Source: JAEKNW01 sp963678375
GTDB lineage: Bacteria > Cloacimonadota > Cloacimonadia > Cloacimonadales > JAFGVF01
Reading direction: 5' to 3'
DNA length: 64,000 nt
Assembly (NCBI GenBank): GCA_963678375.2
Contig: OY782831.1
Span: 620,001 to 684,000, forward strand
This document shows positions 9,573-18,174 of this stretch, one piece after another. The notes beneath the pieces are model-generated. The model was not told the DNA's origin. It saw nothing but the letters and a program-made list of their open reading frames with translations, and searched no databases. Each line of letters opens with the position of its first letter. Position 1 is the first letter of the stretch. Position numbers and translations under genes: made by a program.

Positions 9573-11375
9573 CTATTTATTCTTATTTAAATACCTATCA
9601 ATCGCTTTGGCAGCTACATGACCGTTAGCTACACCATTGATTACATCAGGTCCTTTTATAATATCTCCACCAACAAAGAGCCAGTTAACAGAAGATTGGA
9701 AGTCAGTATTTACTTCAATTCGTCCACGAGGTCCAAACTTTATTTTCTCTTTTAATTCATCAGAGATATAAGAAAGATCCATGCCTTGACCAATTGATTC
9801 AACTATCATATCAGCTTCAAAGAATTTCTTTTCATTAGCATCAAACTTAGGATTAAAAGCACCTGTTTTATCAAATACTGAAAGACATTTAATAAGGTGT
9901 AAGCCTTTAATTTCACCGTTTTCGATTTCAATTTCTTGTGGTCCCCATCCAGGTTCAATAATAGCTTTTTCTTCTCTGGATTCAATGATTTCTTCTCTAT
10001 CTGCTGGCATGATATCTTCAGTTTCTAAGCTAGTAGTAGTTATATCAACTTCCCCGTATTTGAGATTTTGAAGTCTAGCCAAAGTTCTAGTAATATCCAT
10101 AGCTACATTGCCACCTCCAATAACTACAATTTTCTTTCCTACTGGAATTTCTTGTCCTAAAGTGAATTTCCTTAAGAGGTCAGTAGCGAAATAAACTTCT
10201 GAATTATCAGAACCAGGTATTCTTGTTGATCTACCTAAATGAAGACCAGTAGCAGCATAAACAGCAGAATATTCTTGATGCAATTCTTCAAGACTTATAT
10301 CCTGTCCAATACGGGTATTATACTGAATCTCAACTCCTAATGATTTGATATAATCAATATCTTTATTTATTTGGTCATAAGGAAGCCTATATTCAGGAAT
10401 TCCATACCTCATCATACCACCAGAATCAGGAAGAGCTTCAAATATTTTTACCTTATAGCCTAAAATCGCCAAATAGTAACTAGCTGAGAGCCCAGAAGGT
10501 CCAGCTCCGATAACTGCTATTTTATCTTTAATTTTTGGATCGGCAAGATGGTCTCTACCCAAAATCTGTTGGTACTTTTCAACAGGAACTTGATCAGCTA
10601 TATAGCGTTTCAACCAACGAATAGCAATTGGGTCACCATTATTATGTAAGGCACAGGCTGTTTCACACTTGTGAGTGCAAATACGACCACATATTTCAGG
10701 AAGTGGATTAGTTTCATAAAGAATTCTAAATGCTTGATCAATGTTATCTTCTCTGAGAGCTGCAATGTAAGCAGGAATATCCATGTGAGCTGGGCAGGTA
10801 GCTGTACACAAACCACACTCTAAACAGCGGTCTGCTTCCAACATTGCTTGCTCTTTATTATAGCCTTTTACTATTTCTATGAAAGATTTATCTCTCTCTT
10901 CCGGGCTTTTTTCTTCCATCTCTATTCTGTCAAAGTTAATAAGACCTATATCTTCTGATCTAGAATATCCTTTCTCATCATCCTGCCATTTAGTTTTGTC
11001 TGCACCAGGAGTGAATCTAAAGACTTCAGGATCATCATCTATCCAGAGGTACTCGTTAGACATTGTAAGGGCACCTGTTGGGCAAACATCAACGCATAAA
11101 GCACACCAGCAACATCTTCCGTAGTCAATACGAGGACGCAAGCCACTATTACCGTCTGTAACCTCTTGACCAGCCACAGGCACTAAATCAATTGCAGCAT
11201 TCTGGCAAATCTCTTCACAAGAACCACAACCTATACATTTTGAAAAATCATTCTGATGGAAACCTCGATAATTATCAGCACCAGGTCTATCTTTTATAGG
11301 ATCTTTCACTGTCCAAGGCTCTTCAGCTATTCTCTTCCATATAGTCAATGGTTTAATTATATCTTTTAATTTCAT
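9573..11375 (-). CDS. NuoI/MbxN-like ferredoxin fused to GltD/NfnB-like FAD/NAD(P) oxidoreductase
   Basis: A 600-residue fusion. Residues 1-110 form a two-[4Fe-4S] ferredoxin like NuoI/MbxN (C47-IGC-GSC-EEIC57 and C88xxC91xxC94xxxC98). Residues ~150-600 are a glutamate-synthase small-subunit/NfnB-type reductase: a [4Fe-4S] helical domain (C184, C187, C190, C194; C229, C233, C237, C241), an FAD site (VIGAGPSG, 288-295) and an NAD(P) site (VVIGGGNVA, 417-425). It ends the Mbx-like operon, 2 nt after the large-subunit gene. In normal Mbh/Mbx complexes the N subunit is the electron entry point, so this fusion suggests that NAD(P)H exchanges electrons directly with the membrane complex, perhaps with ferredoxin as a third partner. 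The direction of flow is unknown. Confidence 0.88.
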   Translation of the reverse strand: MKLKDIIKPLTIWKRIAEEPWTVKDPIKDRPGADNYRGFHQNDFSKCIGCGSCEEICQNAAIDLVPVAGQEVTDGNSGLRPRIDYGRCCWCALCVDVCPTGALTMSNEYLWIDDDPEVFRFTPGADKTKWQDDEKGYSRSEDIGLINFDRIEMEEKSPEERDKSFIEIVKGYNKEQAMLEADRCLECGLCTATCPAHMDIPAYIAALREDNIDQAFRILYETNPLPEICGRICTHKCETACALHNNGDPIAIRWLKRYIADQVPVEKYQQILGRDHLADPKIKDKIAVIGAGPSGLSASYYLAILGYKVKIFEALPDSGGMMRYGIPEYRLPYDQINKDIDYIKSLGVEIQYNTRIGQDISLEELHQEYSAVYAATGLHLGRSTRIPGSDNSEVYFATDLLRKFTLGQEIPVGKKIVVIGGGNVAMDITRTLARLQNLKYGEVDITTTSLETEDIMPADREEIIESREEKAIIEPGWGPQEIEIENGEIKGLHLIKCLSVFDKTGAFNPKFDANEKKFFEADMIVESIGQGMDLSYISDELKEKIKFGPRGRIEVNTDFQSSVNWLFVGGDIIKGPDVINGVANGHVAAKAIDRYLNKNK

Positions 11376-11377
11376 AG

Positions 11378-12577
11378 TTACCTCTCAATTTCTGGTGGAC
11401 ATGTATGTAGTGAAACCATTAAAGCTGCTAAATCAGAAATAGTGATATTTACAGCTAACTTCTCTAAGACAGAGATAGCATGAGTATAGCTTGCCCCACG
11501 AGCAAAAACTCTACGAGGATATTTTGTTCCATCTGATACCATATAAAAACCATGTTCACCTCTAGTAGATTCTGCCTTAATATAAGTCTGTCCGGCAGGT
11601 ATTTTCCAATGGAGAACATTTGGTAGCTTAGTTTGAATTTCACCTTTTTGAGGAATCTTTTTAAGTATCTGTTTTATTAAATCTAAACTTTGAAGTAGCT
11701 CATGGTATCGTAGCACAGCTCTATCATAAGCATCCCCGACATTCGAGGTCAGCATCTTCATAGTTAAGTCAGAATATTTTAAATAAGGCTGATTAATTCT
11801 AATATCATCAGCAATACCACTAGCTCTTGCAGTTGGTCCAACAATACCATATTCACTAACCATTTCTTTAGTGATTAATCCTAAGCCTTTTAATCTAGCT
11901 TTTACTATAGCATTATTATAGAAAACGCCTTCAATATCATCTAAGAGCTTGTAAGTTCTTTCAACAGTCTTTAAAACTCTTTCTTTAAAGCCAAGAGGCA
12001 GGTCTTTTCTCACCCCACCAGGTATCATATACATATGATAAATCCTACCACCAGACATCTCTTCAAATAAGTCTAGCCAATAATCGCGCATAGCAACAGT
12101 CCATTGACCTATAGCTCCCATACCAAGTGAACCAGCTTGACCTCCTAGCCACATCAAAAATCCAGCTACACGGGACATTTCTAAGTTCAGGGTTCTTAAC
12201 CAAGCAGCTTTTTCAGGAATTTCAATACCTGCTAAATCTTCCATAGCTGCCGAAACACAATATTCATTTGTATCTGGTTCAGGAACACAGATTCGACACA
12301 CAATAGGAAAACATTGAATGTATCGTCTTCTTTCCATTAATTTTTCAAAGCCTCTATGTAGATAACCAACATGAGTTTTGGCATCAACAATCTCATCACC
12401 ATTAACAATAATTTCAACCGACATATTTCCGGTAACGCCAGGGTGTTGTGGACCTTGCCAAATCTTAGTAAACTTATGAGAATCTAGATCTATAAGAGGT
12501 TTACCATCAACCATTTCAGGATACTTAGACCTATCTGCAATAAAGTCTTTATATTTACTTTCAGATAACTTACTCAT
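11378..12577 (-). CDS. NuoD/MbxL-like catalytic large subunit lacking the C-terminal NiFe cysteines
   Basis: A 399-residue homolog of the complex I 49-kDa subunit/group 4 hydrogenase large subunit (GPQHPG at 42-47, GYLHRGFEKLME at 71-82, MIPGGVRKD). The N-terminal hydrogenase-type pair is kept (C94-R-I-C97), but the C-terminal DPCxxC pair is absent: the protein ends CPPEIER, with one Cys (C393) and an ExxR ending. Complete NiFe ligation is therefore impossible and hydrogenase activity unlikely; this state is known from Mbx/Mbs and related non-hydrogenase complexes. It overlaps the NuoC-like gene by 8 nt and lies 2 nt before the ferredoxin/FAD fusion. The true electron acceptor (sulfur species, another donor, or none) cannot be decided here. 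Confidence 0.88.
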   Translation of the reverse strand: MSKLSESKYKDFIADRSKYPEMVDGKPLIDLDSHKFTKIWQGPQHPGVTGNMSVEIIVNGDEIVDAKTHVGYLHRGFEKLMERRRYIQCFPIVCRICVPEPDTNEYCVSAAMEDLAGIEIPEKAAWLRTLNLEMSRVAGFLMWLGGQAGSLGMGAIGQWTVAMRDYWLDLFEEMSGGRIYHMYMIPGGVRKDLPLGFKERVLKTVERTYKLLDDIEGVFYNNAIVKARLKGLGLITKEMVSEYGIVGPTARASGIADDIRINQPYLKYSDLTMKMLTSNVGDAYDRAVLRYHELLQSLDLIKQILKKIPQKGEIQTKLPNVLHWKIPAGQTYIKAESTRGEHGFYMVSDGTKYPRRVFARGASYTHAISVLEKLAVNITISDLAALMVSLHTCPPEIER

Positions 12578-13130
12578 TATCTCTCCTAATTTTTGGGGCT
12601 TGAGGATAATCTGGATATTTTTCCTTCTTCATCTCTTCTTTTGGGTCATAACTTTTTCTACCAGGACGTGGGAAATAAGTCTTTTCAGAATAAGCTAGAG
12701 TATCAAAGTCTCTTCTCATAGGGGGCATTTCTTCCCAACTTTCCATAATAAAAGGTTCATTAACTCGGGGAGAATTAGGAAAATCAATACCAAACATTTC
12801 ATATAGTTCTCTTTGATACTGCCAAGCATGCTCCCATAATTGATTAATAGAATCCATTGTTGCCAGCTCTCTATCAATATATACATTTACTGCTAAATTT
12901 GCTTTAAGTTCATAATTATATACCATATAAGTTAGCATAAATTTATTTTCTTCAATGTAATCTACTGCTTGTAAAAAGGCCAAATGTTTAAAACCCAATT
13001 GCTCTTTAAGATAACTTAAGGTCATAACTAATTGTTCTTTGTCAATTGTAATGAAGACAAGGTCATGATGCTTTTCCACAACATCTATTACTTTTACCAT
13101 TTTTCCTAATCTATTTATAATATCTTTCAT
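12570..13130 (-). CDS. NuoC/MbxK-like 30-kDa subunit
   Basis: A 186-residue homolog of complex I NuoC. The signature QRELYEMFGIDFPNSPRV matches the family (E..DMFGI.F.GHP), followed by MESWEEMPPMRRDF. It is a soluble subunit that holds the catalytic large subunit against the peripheral arm. The C-terminal ~35 residues are charged and proline-rich (PGRKSYDPKEEMKKEK), an extension beyond the usual fold. A TAGGAGAT ribosome site precedes the ATG. Its 3' end overlaps the large-subunit start by 8 nt, indicating translational coupling. Confidence 0.88.
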   Translation of the reverse strand: MKDIINRLGKMVKVIDVVEKHHDLVFITIDKEQLVMTLSYLKEQLGFKHLAFLQAVDYIEENKFMLTYMVYNYELKANLAVNVYIDRELATMDSINQLWEHAWQYQRELYEMFGIDFPNSPRVNEPFIMESWEEMPPMRRDFDTLAYSEKTYFPRPGRKSYDPKEEMKKEKYPDYPQAPKIRRDNE

Positions 13131-13138
13131 CTTATCTC

Positions 13139-13780
13139 CTACCAGTTATAATCTGGCATATTCCAGTCTTTAATTATCTTCTTTTGATTTGCCTTATACC
13201 AATCAAAATTATCAGCATATTTATTCATTCCATCACATTGACCTGCCTGGATCTTTTTCTTCAATCCATTAAAGCCTGCAATTAAAGCTTCAGGTCTGGG
13301 CATACATCCTGTGACATAAATATCAACTGGGATATAATAATCTATTCGATTAATTGTATTATAGCTATCATAATACATACCACCGTTAATAGTACAGCTT
13401 CCCAAAGCAATTACATATTTAGGACCTTGCATTTGCTCATAAGACCGAACTATTCTCTTAATAGTCTTTAGAGAAGCATACCCCCCTATTATAAAGACAT
13501 TAGCTTGGCGGGGGCTTGGTCTACCAGCTATACCATAACGAAAAGCATCAAACCTAGCAGTCATCAAAGGACGTAATTCTATAGCTCCACAGCCTGTCCC
13601 GTAGGCTAAAATCCACAGAGACCGAGCTCGAGCCCAGTTTAAGAATTGTTCAAGATACTTGTTTAAGGGTTCGATTCGGGAAGGTCGGTCATCAGCAAAT
13701 AAATCTCTCTCGTGGTCAGGAAGACCTGCATTTGCTAACTTCATTTCTTTTTCTATTTCTTTTATATCTTTTTCTTTCAT
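13139..13780 (-). CDS. NuoB/MbxJ-like small subunit with an incomplete cluster motif
   Basis: A 213-residue NuoB/hydrogenase small-subunit homolog. Family motifs are ALGSCTINGGMYYD (C129) and YVTGCMPRPEAL (C159). The first motif is GTGCGAIE: it has C64, but where complex I has the tandem Cys-Cys of cluster N2 the second is Gly65, and no CxxC as in hydrogenases is present. The proximal [4Fe-4S] cluster would thus have only three obvious Cys ligands (C182 further on is outside the usual positions). A ~45-residue acidic/basic N-terminal extension precedes the fold. It contacts the membrane subunit NuoH and the large subunit. AAGGAG precedes the start. Confidence 0.87.
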   Translation of the reverse strand: MKEKDIKEIEKEMKLANAGLPDHERDLFADDRPSRIEPLNKYLEQFLNWARARSLWILAYGTGCGAIELRPLMTARFDAFRYGIAGRPSPRQANVFIIGGYASLKTIKRIVRSYEQMQGPKYVIALGSCTINGGMYYDSYNTINRIDYYIPVDIYVTGCMPRPEALIAGFNGLKKKIQAGQCDGMNKYADNFDWYKANQKKIIKDWNMPDYNW

Positions 13781-13789
13781 ATTAACTCC

Positions 13790-14701
13790 TTAAAAATAGG
13801 CAATAAATAACACAGCAAGAATACCAATCAAGGTAGGTATTCGCAAAAAGAATCTATATGCTTGTTCTGGTCTAAATCTTGGGAAAGCAGCTCCTACAAA
13901 GACTGAGAATAAATAGATACAGAAAGTTTTAAGCATCATCACGGGAAGATTAGTAGCTCCACCAAAGAATAGATTCATGAAAAGTACTAATTTTGCTGAA
14001 GCGAAGAGGGCTCTATTTGTTTGAAGTGTACCTAAAAAACTTCCATTCATCTCAATAGGTGGACCAATTGGAATCTCTTGAGGAGCTAGAACTAAAGAAA
14101 ATGGTGAGTGCATATTCATTCCTAGCAGAGATATCATAGCTGCTATCACAGCTAATGGATTAGTGAAGAGAGTCCAGTTTAGAATAGATCCTTGTTGAGC
14201 AGCTACAATTGTTGTTATATTCAGACTTTGATATTGAATAGCAATTGAAATTACAGCTAGCGAAAAGGGTAACTCGAAAGTAGACATTTGCGATAAACCA
14301 CGAGCAATTCCTAATGGTGAATATGGATGTCCTCCTTCCCCAGCTCCCAGAGCCATACCTAACTGTCCAAAGAAAATAAAGTACATAACCAGTAATAAAT
14401 CTCCTGCCATAGAGTAATTACTAAATATAACTGAGCCAAAAATGACTGGCATAAAGAGATATGTACCCATACCCCCAGCTAATCTAAAGACGGGGCCTAA
14501 GAAAAACATATATCCATGTGAAGTAGCAACTTTTCTTCCATGTGTTTGAATAATATCTAATAGAGGTTGCCAAACTGGAGGACCCAGTCTTCTATGCACT
14601 CTAGCATATATTTTATGAACAATACCAACTAAAAGCAAACCATATAAAGTAGCAACTAAAATTGAAATTGCAGCATATACCATTTTTATAAAAATATCCA
14701 T
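13790..14701 (-). CDS. NuoH/MbxM-like membrane subunit
   Basis: A 303-residue polytopic membrane protein with about eight hydrophobic helices, homologous to complex I NuoH and hydrogenase MbhM. The first cytoplasmic loop HRRLGPPVWQPLLD matches the family's R.GP...QP..D signature, and acidic loops (LGAGEGGHPYSPLG, FELPF) form the link between the redox arm and the ion-pumping arm. It starts 3 nt before the end of the fused antiporter gene, with TAGGAGTG upstream. It is expected to anchor the peripheral subunits. Confidence 0.9.
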   Translation of the reverse strand: MDIFIKMVYAAISILVATLYGLLLVGIVHKIYARVHRRLGPPVWQPLLDIIQTHGRKVATSHGYMFFLGPVFRLAGGMGTYLFMPVIFGSVIFSNYSMAGDLLLVMYFIFFGQLGMALGAGEGGHPYSPLGIARGLSQMSTFELPFSLAVISIAIQYQSLNITTIVAAQQGSILNWTLFTNPLAVIAAMISLLGMNMHSPFSLVLAPQEIPIGPPIEMNGSFLGTLQTNRALFASAKLVLFMNLFFGGATNLPVMMLKTFCIYLFSVFVGAAFPRFRPEQAYRFFLRIPTLIGILAVLFIAYF

Positions 14702-14704
14702 AAT

Positions 14705-17700
14705 TTACACTCCTAAGAAAAATACTAGAACAAAGAAAAGAATGATATGTAACAAGTAGGTCTGTCCATTACCTGAATAGATCCTCCTAGTAACATCAGC
14801 CAGACTATGAGTCCACTCTGCAGAAGCTTGCCAGAAATTGGAAATTCTTGGTTTACCCCATCCCCCTAGAGCTTTTCTATAATGAGCAAACATATTATGT
14901 GCTACATGTGTTGTCTGAGGAGATTCAGGTCTTTCAGCTGCAAAAACTATATTAAACTGTTTCACTTTCGTTATCTTTCCTATATAGAGAATTAAGAAAA
15001 ATAAAGGAACTATGAATACACCCATTGTTACTAACATTATTAGGTTTCCATTCCAGTGTCCATAAGAGCTATAAACATTGTAGCCATCAACTATGATATT
15101 TGAACTGAAATACTGCTTAGCTATGTTACTTAAAGGTCTTATTAGTAAATTAGGGAAGGTTGAAAGAACCATTATTGCTCCAATATAAATATACTGAGGT
15201 AGGATAAACCAGACAGGAGCTTCTTTCACATCTTTATGCTCGTGTTTTGCTTGTCCTAGGAATACAGTATGAATTAGTCTATACAGGTAGAGAAAACTCA
15301 CTGCTGAAGCAAAGAATAAAACCCCTGCTTGTAAATACCAGCCGCGTTCAATAAAGGAAGAGTACATCAACCACTTTGAACCAAAACCAGATAAAGGCGG
15401 AACACCAGATACAGCAATAATCGATATCAAAACACTTATAAAAGAAAGAGGCATCTTTTTGATTAGTCCTCCCATTTCATACATATTTCGTGTCTTAGTT
15501 CTAAAATAAATACCTGCTATAGCTATAAAAAGGGCTGATTTAAACATCATATGATTTAGTGATAGATAGAAAGCTGAAACCCAACCTAAATGACTTAGCA
15601 TTGAGGCTGCTGCTATTATATAACCAACTTGACTCATAGAAGAATAAGCTAATAATCGCTTCATATCTTCTTGAAAAGCTGCTAAGAAAGCTCCTACTAA
15701 AGCTGTAAATACTCCAATCCAACCTATCCAAAAGTAAATATCTATCTGAGGTCCATAAGCAATTGCAGAAACTGCTACTAATAGGAATCCCCAAATACCA
15801 GCTTTTAGCAAGATTGCTGAAATAAAGGAAGAGACATCTGCTTCAGCTTCTGCGTGAGCTTCAGGCAACCATACGTGTAAGCCCAAAACACCAGATTTTA
15901 TCATAAATCCGATAGATAATAATATAATTGAAATAAGTGGTAATTCTATATAACTAAAACTATCGATCAAAGATGTACCAGTTAGTAGGTTCGGAGCAAA
16001 GGCAAATCCTGATATCATTAAATATGCTCCAGCCATTGAGAAAATCATATACATTAATGCAGCTTTATCAGCACTTTTTCCTCTTAGAATTAATAAGAAT
16101 GAAGATATTGTCATTAATTCCCATGAAAAGAAAAATTCTAGATAAGAAGTAGCAATAAGTAAGTTCCCAAAGGAAAATATCATCATTAAAAGGAGTCCAT
16201 AAAAACCAAGACTATTCCCTTTTCTATTGAGAGTAGATATGATATTTATTGCAGACCCTATGATGAAAATAACCCCAAAAAGTATTTGAATTGGATTTTC
16301 AAGTCCAACATTGTTATACAAGTAATAACCAAATCCAACTACAGCTATTAGAGATAAGATCCCTTTAAATTTACTTGGTAAAAAATCAAGTATTAACATA
16401 CTAATCAGACCTATTATTGGTAGAAGCATAATAACTTGATTTGGAAAATAATTTCTAACAAAGATTAAACCTGTAGCTACGATTATTGAGGTTAATAAGT
16501 ATAAAACATAAAGTTGATTTCGGGTAAACATTCTCCCAAAAGTAATTTTACTCTCAGTTTTAGACTTTGCAACTGAGATGAACCACCTTAAGAGATATAC
16601 AATTTCCATAAGAGAACCTAGAAGAATCAGCACCATCACAGCATAATTTTCTTGATTCACCAAAGCCTTAATAAATGTCCATTTTGCCCAAAAACCAGCA
16701 AAGGGAGGTAAGCCTGCTAAAGCAAAAATCAATAAACCGAAGACCACTAGTAAGCTTTTGTGATTTCTTAATACAGCCCAGTCTTTTATATCAGTCTTAT
16801 TGACTATTCCACTTAACCAGAAAAGACCTGTCTTAGCCAACAAATGATTCAAAAAGAAGCCACCAACAATTATTAACCTTGGATAATCATTTAATCCCTG
16901 AGTAAATATTATACTAGCTAAAAGAAGCCCTATTTGCCCAATTGAAGAATATCCTAAGAGCCTTTGGCTATTATCCTGCTTCAAAGCCATAAGGTTGGAA
17001 ACTAAGAATGTTAAACCAGCGATAATACCAAAAATCATTAAGAAATTTGTTGGAATTATTGGCATTATCTTGTAAAAAGTAAAAACAATACCAGTTGAAC
17101 TAACAACCGAAATCAAAGTAGCAATTCCTGGATTGGTTGATTCATATACATCTAAAGCCCAGCCATTAATAGGAAAAGATTTTAGTTCTATCATTAGTCC
17201 AATTGCAAGCAAATAAACTGCTATTACACTATAACCTGTAAAAGAGTTAGAAATATATGCTAAATTTAAGTTCCCTGTAAAGAAATAGATTAATACTACT
17301 CCCAAAAGGTAAAATATTGAAGCTATACCACTTGCTAGCATATACTTAAATCCAGAAGAAATAGAATTTTCTCTTCTTCCTAAAGTAACTAATGCTATTG
17401 TAGAAATTGATATTATTTCTAAGAATACAAATGAGTTAAATAAATCTTGAGTTAAAACTATTCCATTGACTCCCATTAACATGATTATATATAAAATCAT
17501 GGAGGAGATAGACTCATCCTCGAATCTTTTTCCCAAGTAAATTGCTGTCATAAATCCAATAAAATTAACAAAAATTAAGATTATTGATTCTAAAACACTT
17601 ACTCTGAAATTTATAGATAATGGAGCTAAAAAGCCTGCGGTCTCGAAACTAATTTGTTCTATCTCATTATAGAGAAAATTATGTATCCAGTTGACTGAAA

Positions 17701-17827
17701 TCAATAAATTTGCAGCCAGAACACCCAGAAAAACAGGATAAGCTACTTTTCGGCTAAGTCTATCAAATAAAGGTAAGCTGAAGCCTGCTATCAGAGAAAT
17801 TATAATTATATATACTGGATTTACCAT
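14705..17827 (-). CDS. Fused double antiporter subunit (two MrpD/NuoN-type domains, MbxH'-MbxH-like)
   Basis: A single 1040-residue frame carries two complete proton/sodium-translocating MrpD/NuoL/M/N modules. Module 1 (about 1-470) keeps the TM5 Glu (E137, in SFVFLEIIS) and the TM7 Lys (K216, in IELKSFPINGWALD). Module 2 (about 490-1040) keeps Glu in FFFSWELMTIS (~570), Lys in GFMIKSGVLGLHVWLPEAHAEA (~646) and the LNHMMFKSALF helix. Family members are normally about 480-520 residues, and archaeal Mbx encodes MbxH and MbxH' as separate genes at exactly this place. No internal start with a ribosome site is obvious. About 28 helices are expected. The N-terminus overlaps the MrpC gene by 7 nt. 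Confidence 0.88.
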   Translation of the reverse strand: MVNPVYIIIISLIAGFSLPLFDRLSRKVAYPVFLGVLAANLLISVNWIHNFLYNEIEQISFETAGFLAPLSINFRVSVLESIILIFVNFIGFMTAIYLGKRFEDESISSMILYIIMLMGVNGIVLTQDLFNSFVFLEIISISTIALVTLGRRENSISSGFKYMLASGIASIFYLLGVVLIYFFTGNLNLAYISNSFTGYSVIAVYLLAIGLMIELKSFPINGWALDVYESTNPGIATLISVVSSTGIVFTFYKIMPIIPTNFLMIFGIIAGLTFLVSNLMALKQDNSQRLLGYSSIGQIGLLLASIIFTQGLNDYPRLIIVGGFFLNHLLAKTGLFWLSGIVNKTDIKDWAVLRNHKSLLVVFGLLIFALAGLPPFAGFWAKWTFIKALVNQENYAVMVLILLGSLMEIVYLLRWFISVAKSKTESKITFGRMFTRNQLYVLYLLTSIIVATGLIFVRNYFPNQVIMLLPIIGLISMLILDFLPSKFKGILSLIAVVGFGYYLYNNVGLENPIQILFGVIFIIGSAINIISTLNRKGNSLGFYGLLLMMIFSFGNLLIATSYLEFFFSWELMTISSFLLILRGKSADKAALMYMIFSMAGAYLMISGFAFAPNLLTGTSLIDSFSYIELPLISIILLSIGFMIKSGVLGLHVWLPEAHAEAEADVSSFISAILLKAGIWGFLLVAVSAIAYGPQIDIYFWIGWIGVFTALVGAFLAAFQEDMKRLLAYSSMSQVGYIIAAASMLSHLGWVSAFYLSLNHMMFKSALFIAIAGIYFRTKTRNMYEMGGLIKKMPLSFISVLISIIAVSGVPPLSGFGSKWLMYSSFIERGWYLQAGVLFFASAVSFLYLYRLIHTVFLGQAKHEHKDVKEAPVWFILPQYIYIGAIMVLSTFPNLLIRPLSNIAKQYFSSNIIVDGYNVYSSYGHWNGNLIMLVTMGVFIVPLFFLILYIGKITKVKQFNIVFAAERPESPQTTHVAHNMFAHYRKALGGWGKPRISNFWQASAEWTHSLADVTRRIYSGNGQTYLLHIILFFVLVFFLGV

Positions 17828-18174
17828 TTTAACTCCTTGTAATCATCGATAGAAAATGATTCTTTTTTCTTATACATCTCAGAAGCAAATACCAGCATTA
17901 AAGCGGTTGTAGCTAAGCCGATTACAATCGCTGTTAATACTAAGGCAGAAGGAATTGGATCTATAACTTGAATTAGTGAATCTCTTACTGAAACAGCCTT
18001 ATCTAGAATTGGAGCAGTTCTATCTTTTAGATAGCCTAATGATACGATAATAATATGTACTCCTGTATCAGCAATTGAAAATCCCAAAATAATCTTGATG
18101 ATATTCTTTTGTGAAAGCATTGTATAGATTCCTAAAAGAACTAATATAAATCCCAAAATTAAAGTTTCTATCAT
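17821..18174 (-). CDS. mrpC: MrpC/NuoK-like membrane subunit
   Basis: A 117-residue protein with three hydrophobic helices, homologous to MrpC/MnhC and NuoK. It shows the family pattern GIYTMLSQKNIIKIILGFSI and a final helix IPSALVLTAIVIGLATTALML; A.VLTAIVI....TA is diagnostic of MrpC. A loop of ~25 residues between helices 2 and 3 (KDRTAPILDKAVSVRDS) is the usual insertion of the Mbh/Mbx version. It overlaps both neighbours by 4-7 nt, so expression is translationally coupled. Confidence 0.9.
   Translation of the reverse strand: MIETLILGFILVLLGIYTMLSQKNIIKIILGFSIADTGVHIIIVSLGYLKDRTAPILDKAVSVRDSLIQVIDPIPSALVLTAIVIGLATTALMLVFASEMYKKKESFSIDDYKELKW

Noticed and set aside
13660..13690. tRNA-like GGTTCGATTC segment
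   Set aside because: It is inside the NuoB-like coding frame, and no acceptor or anticodon stems surround it. No tRNA or rRNA gene was found anywhere.
11378..14701. Group 4 [NiFe] hydrogenase
   Set aside because: The subunit set fits, but the large subunit lacks the C-terminal DPCxxC and the small subunit lacks one cluster Cys, so a hydrogen-evolving enzyme is not supported.
14705..17827. MrpA-type subunit
   Set aside because: MrpA is one NuoL-like domain followed by MrpB-like helices; this protein has two full antiporter domains, and the MrpB parts are encoded separately.
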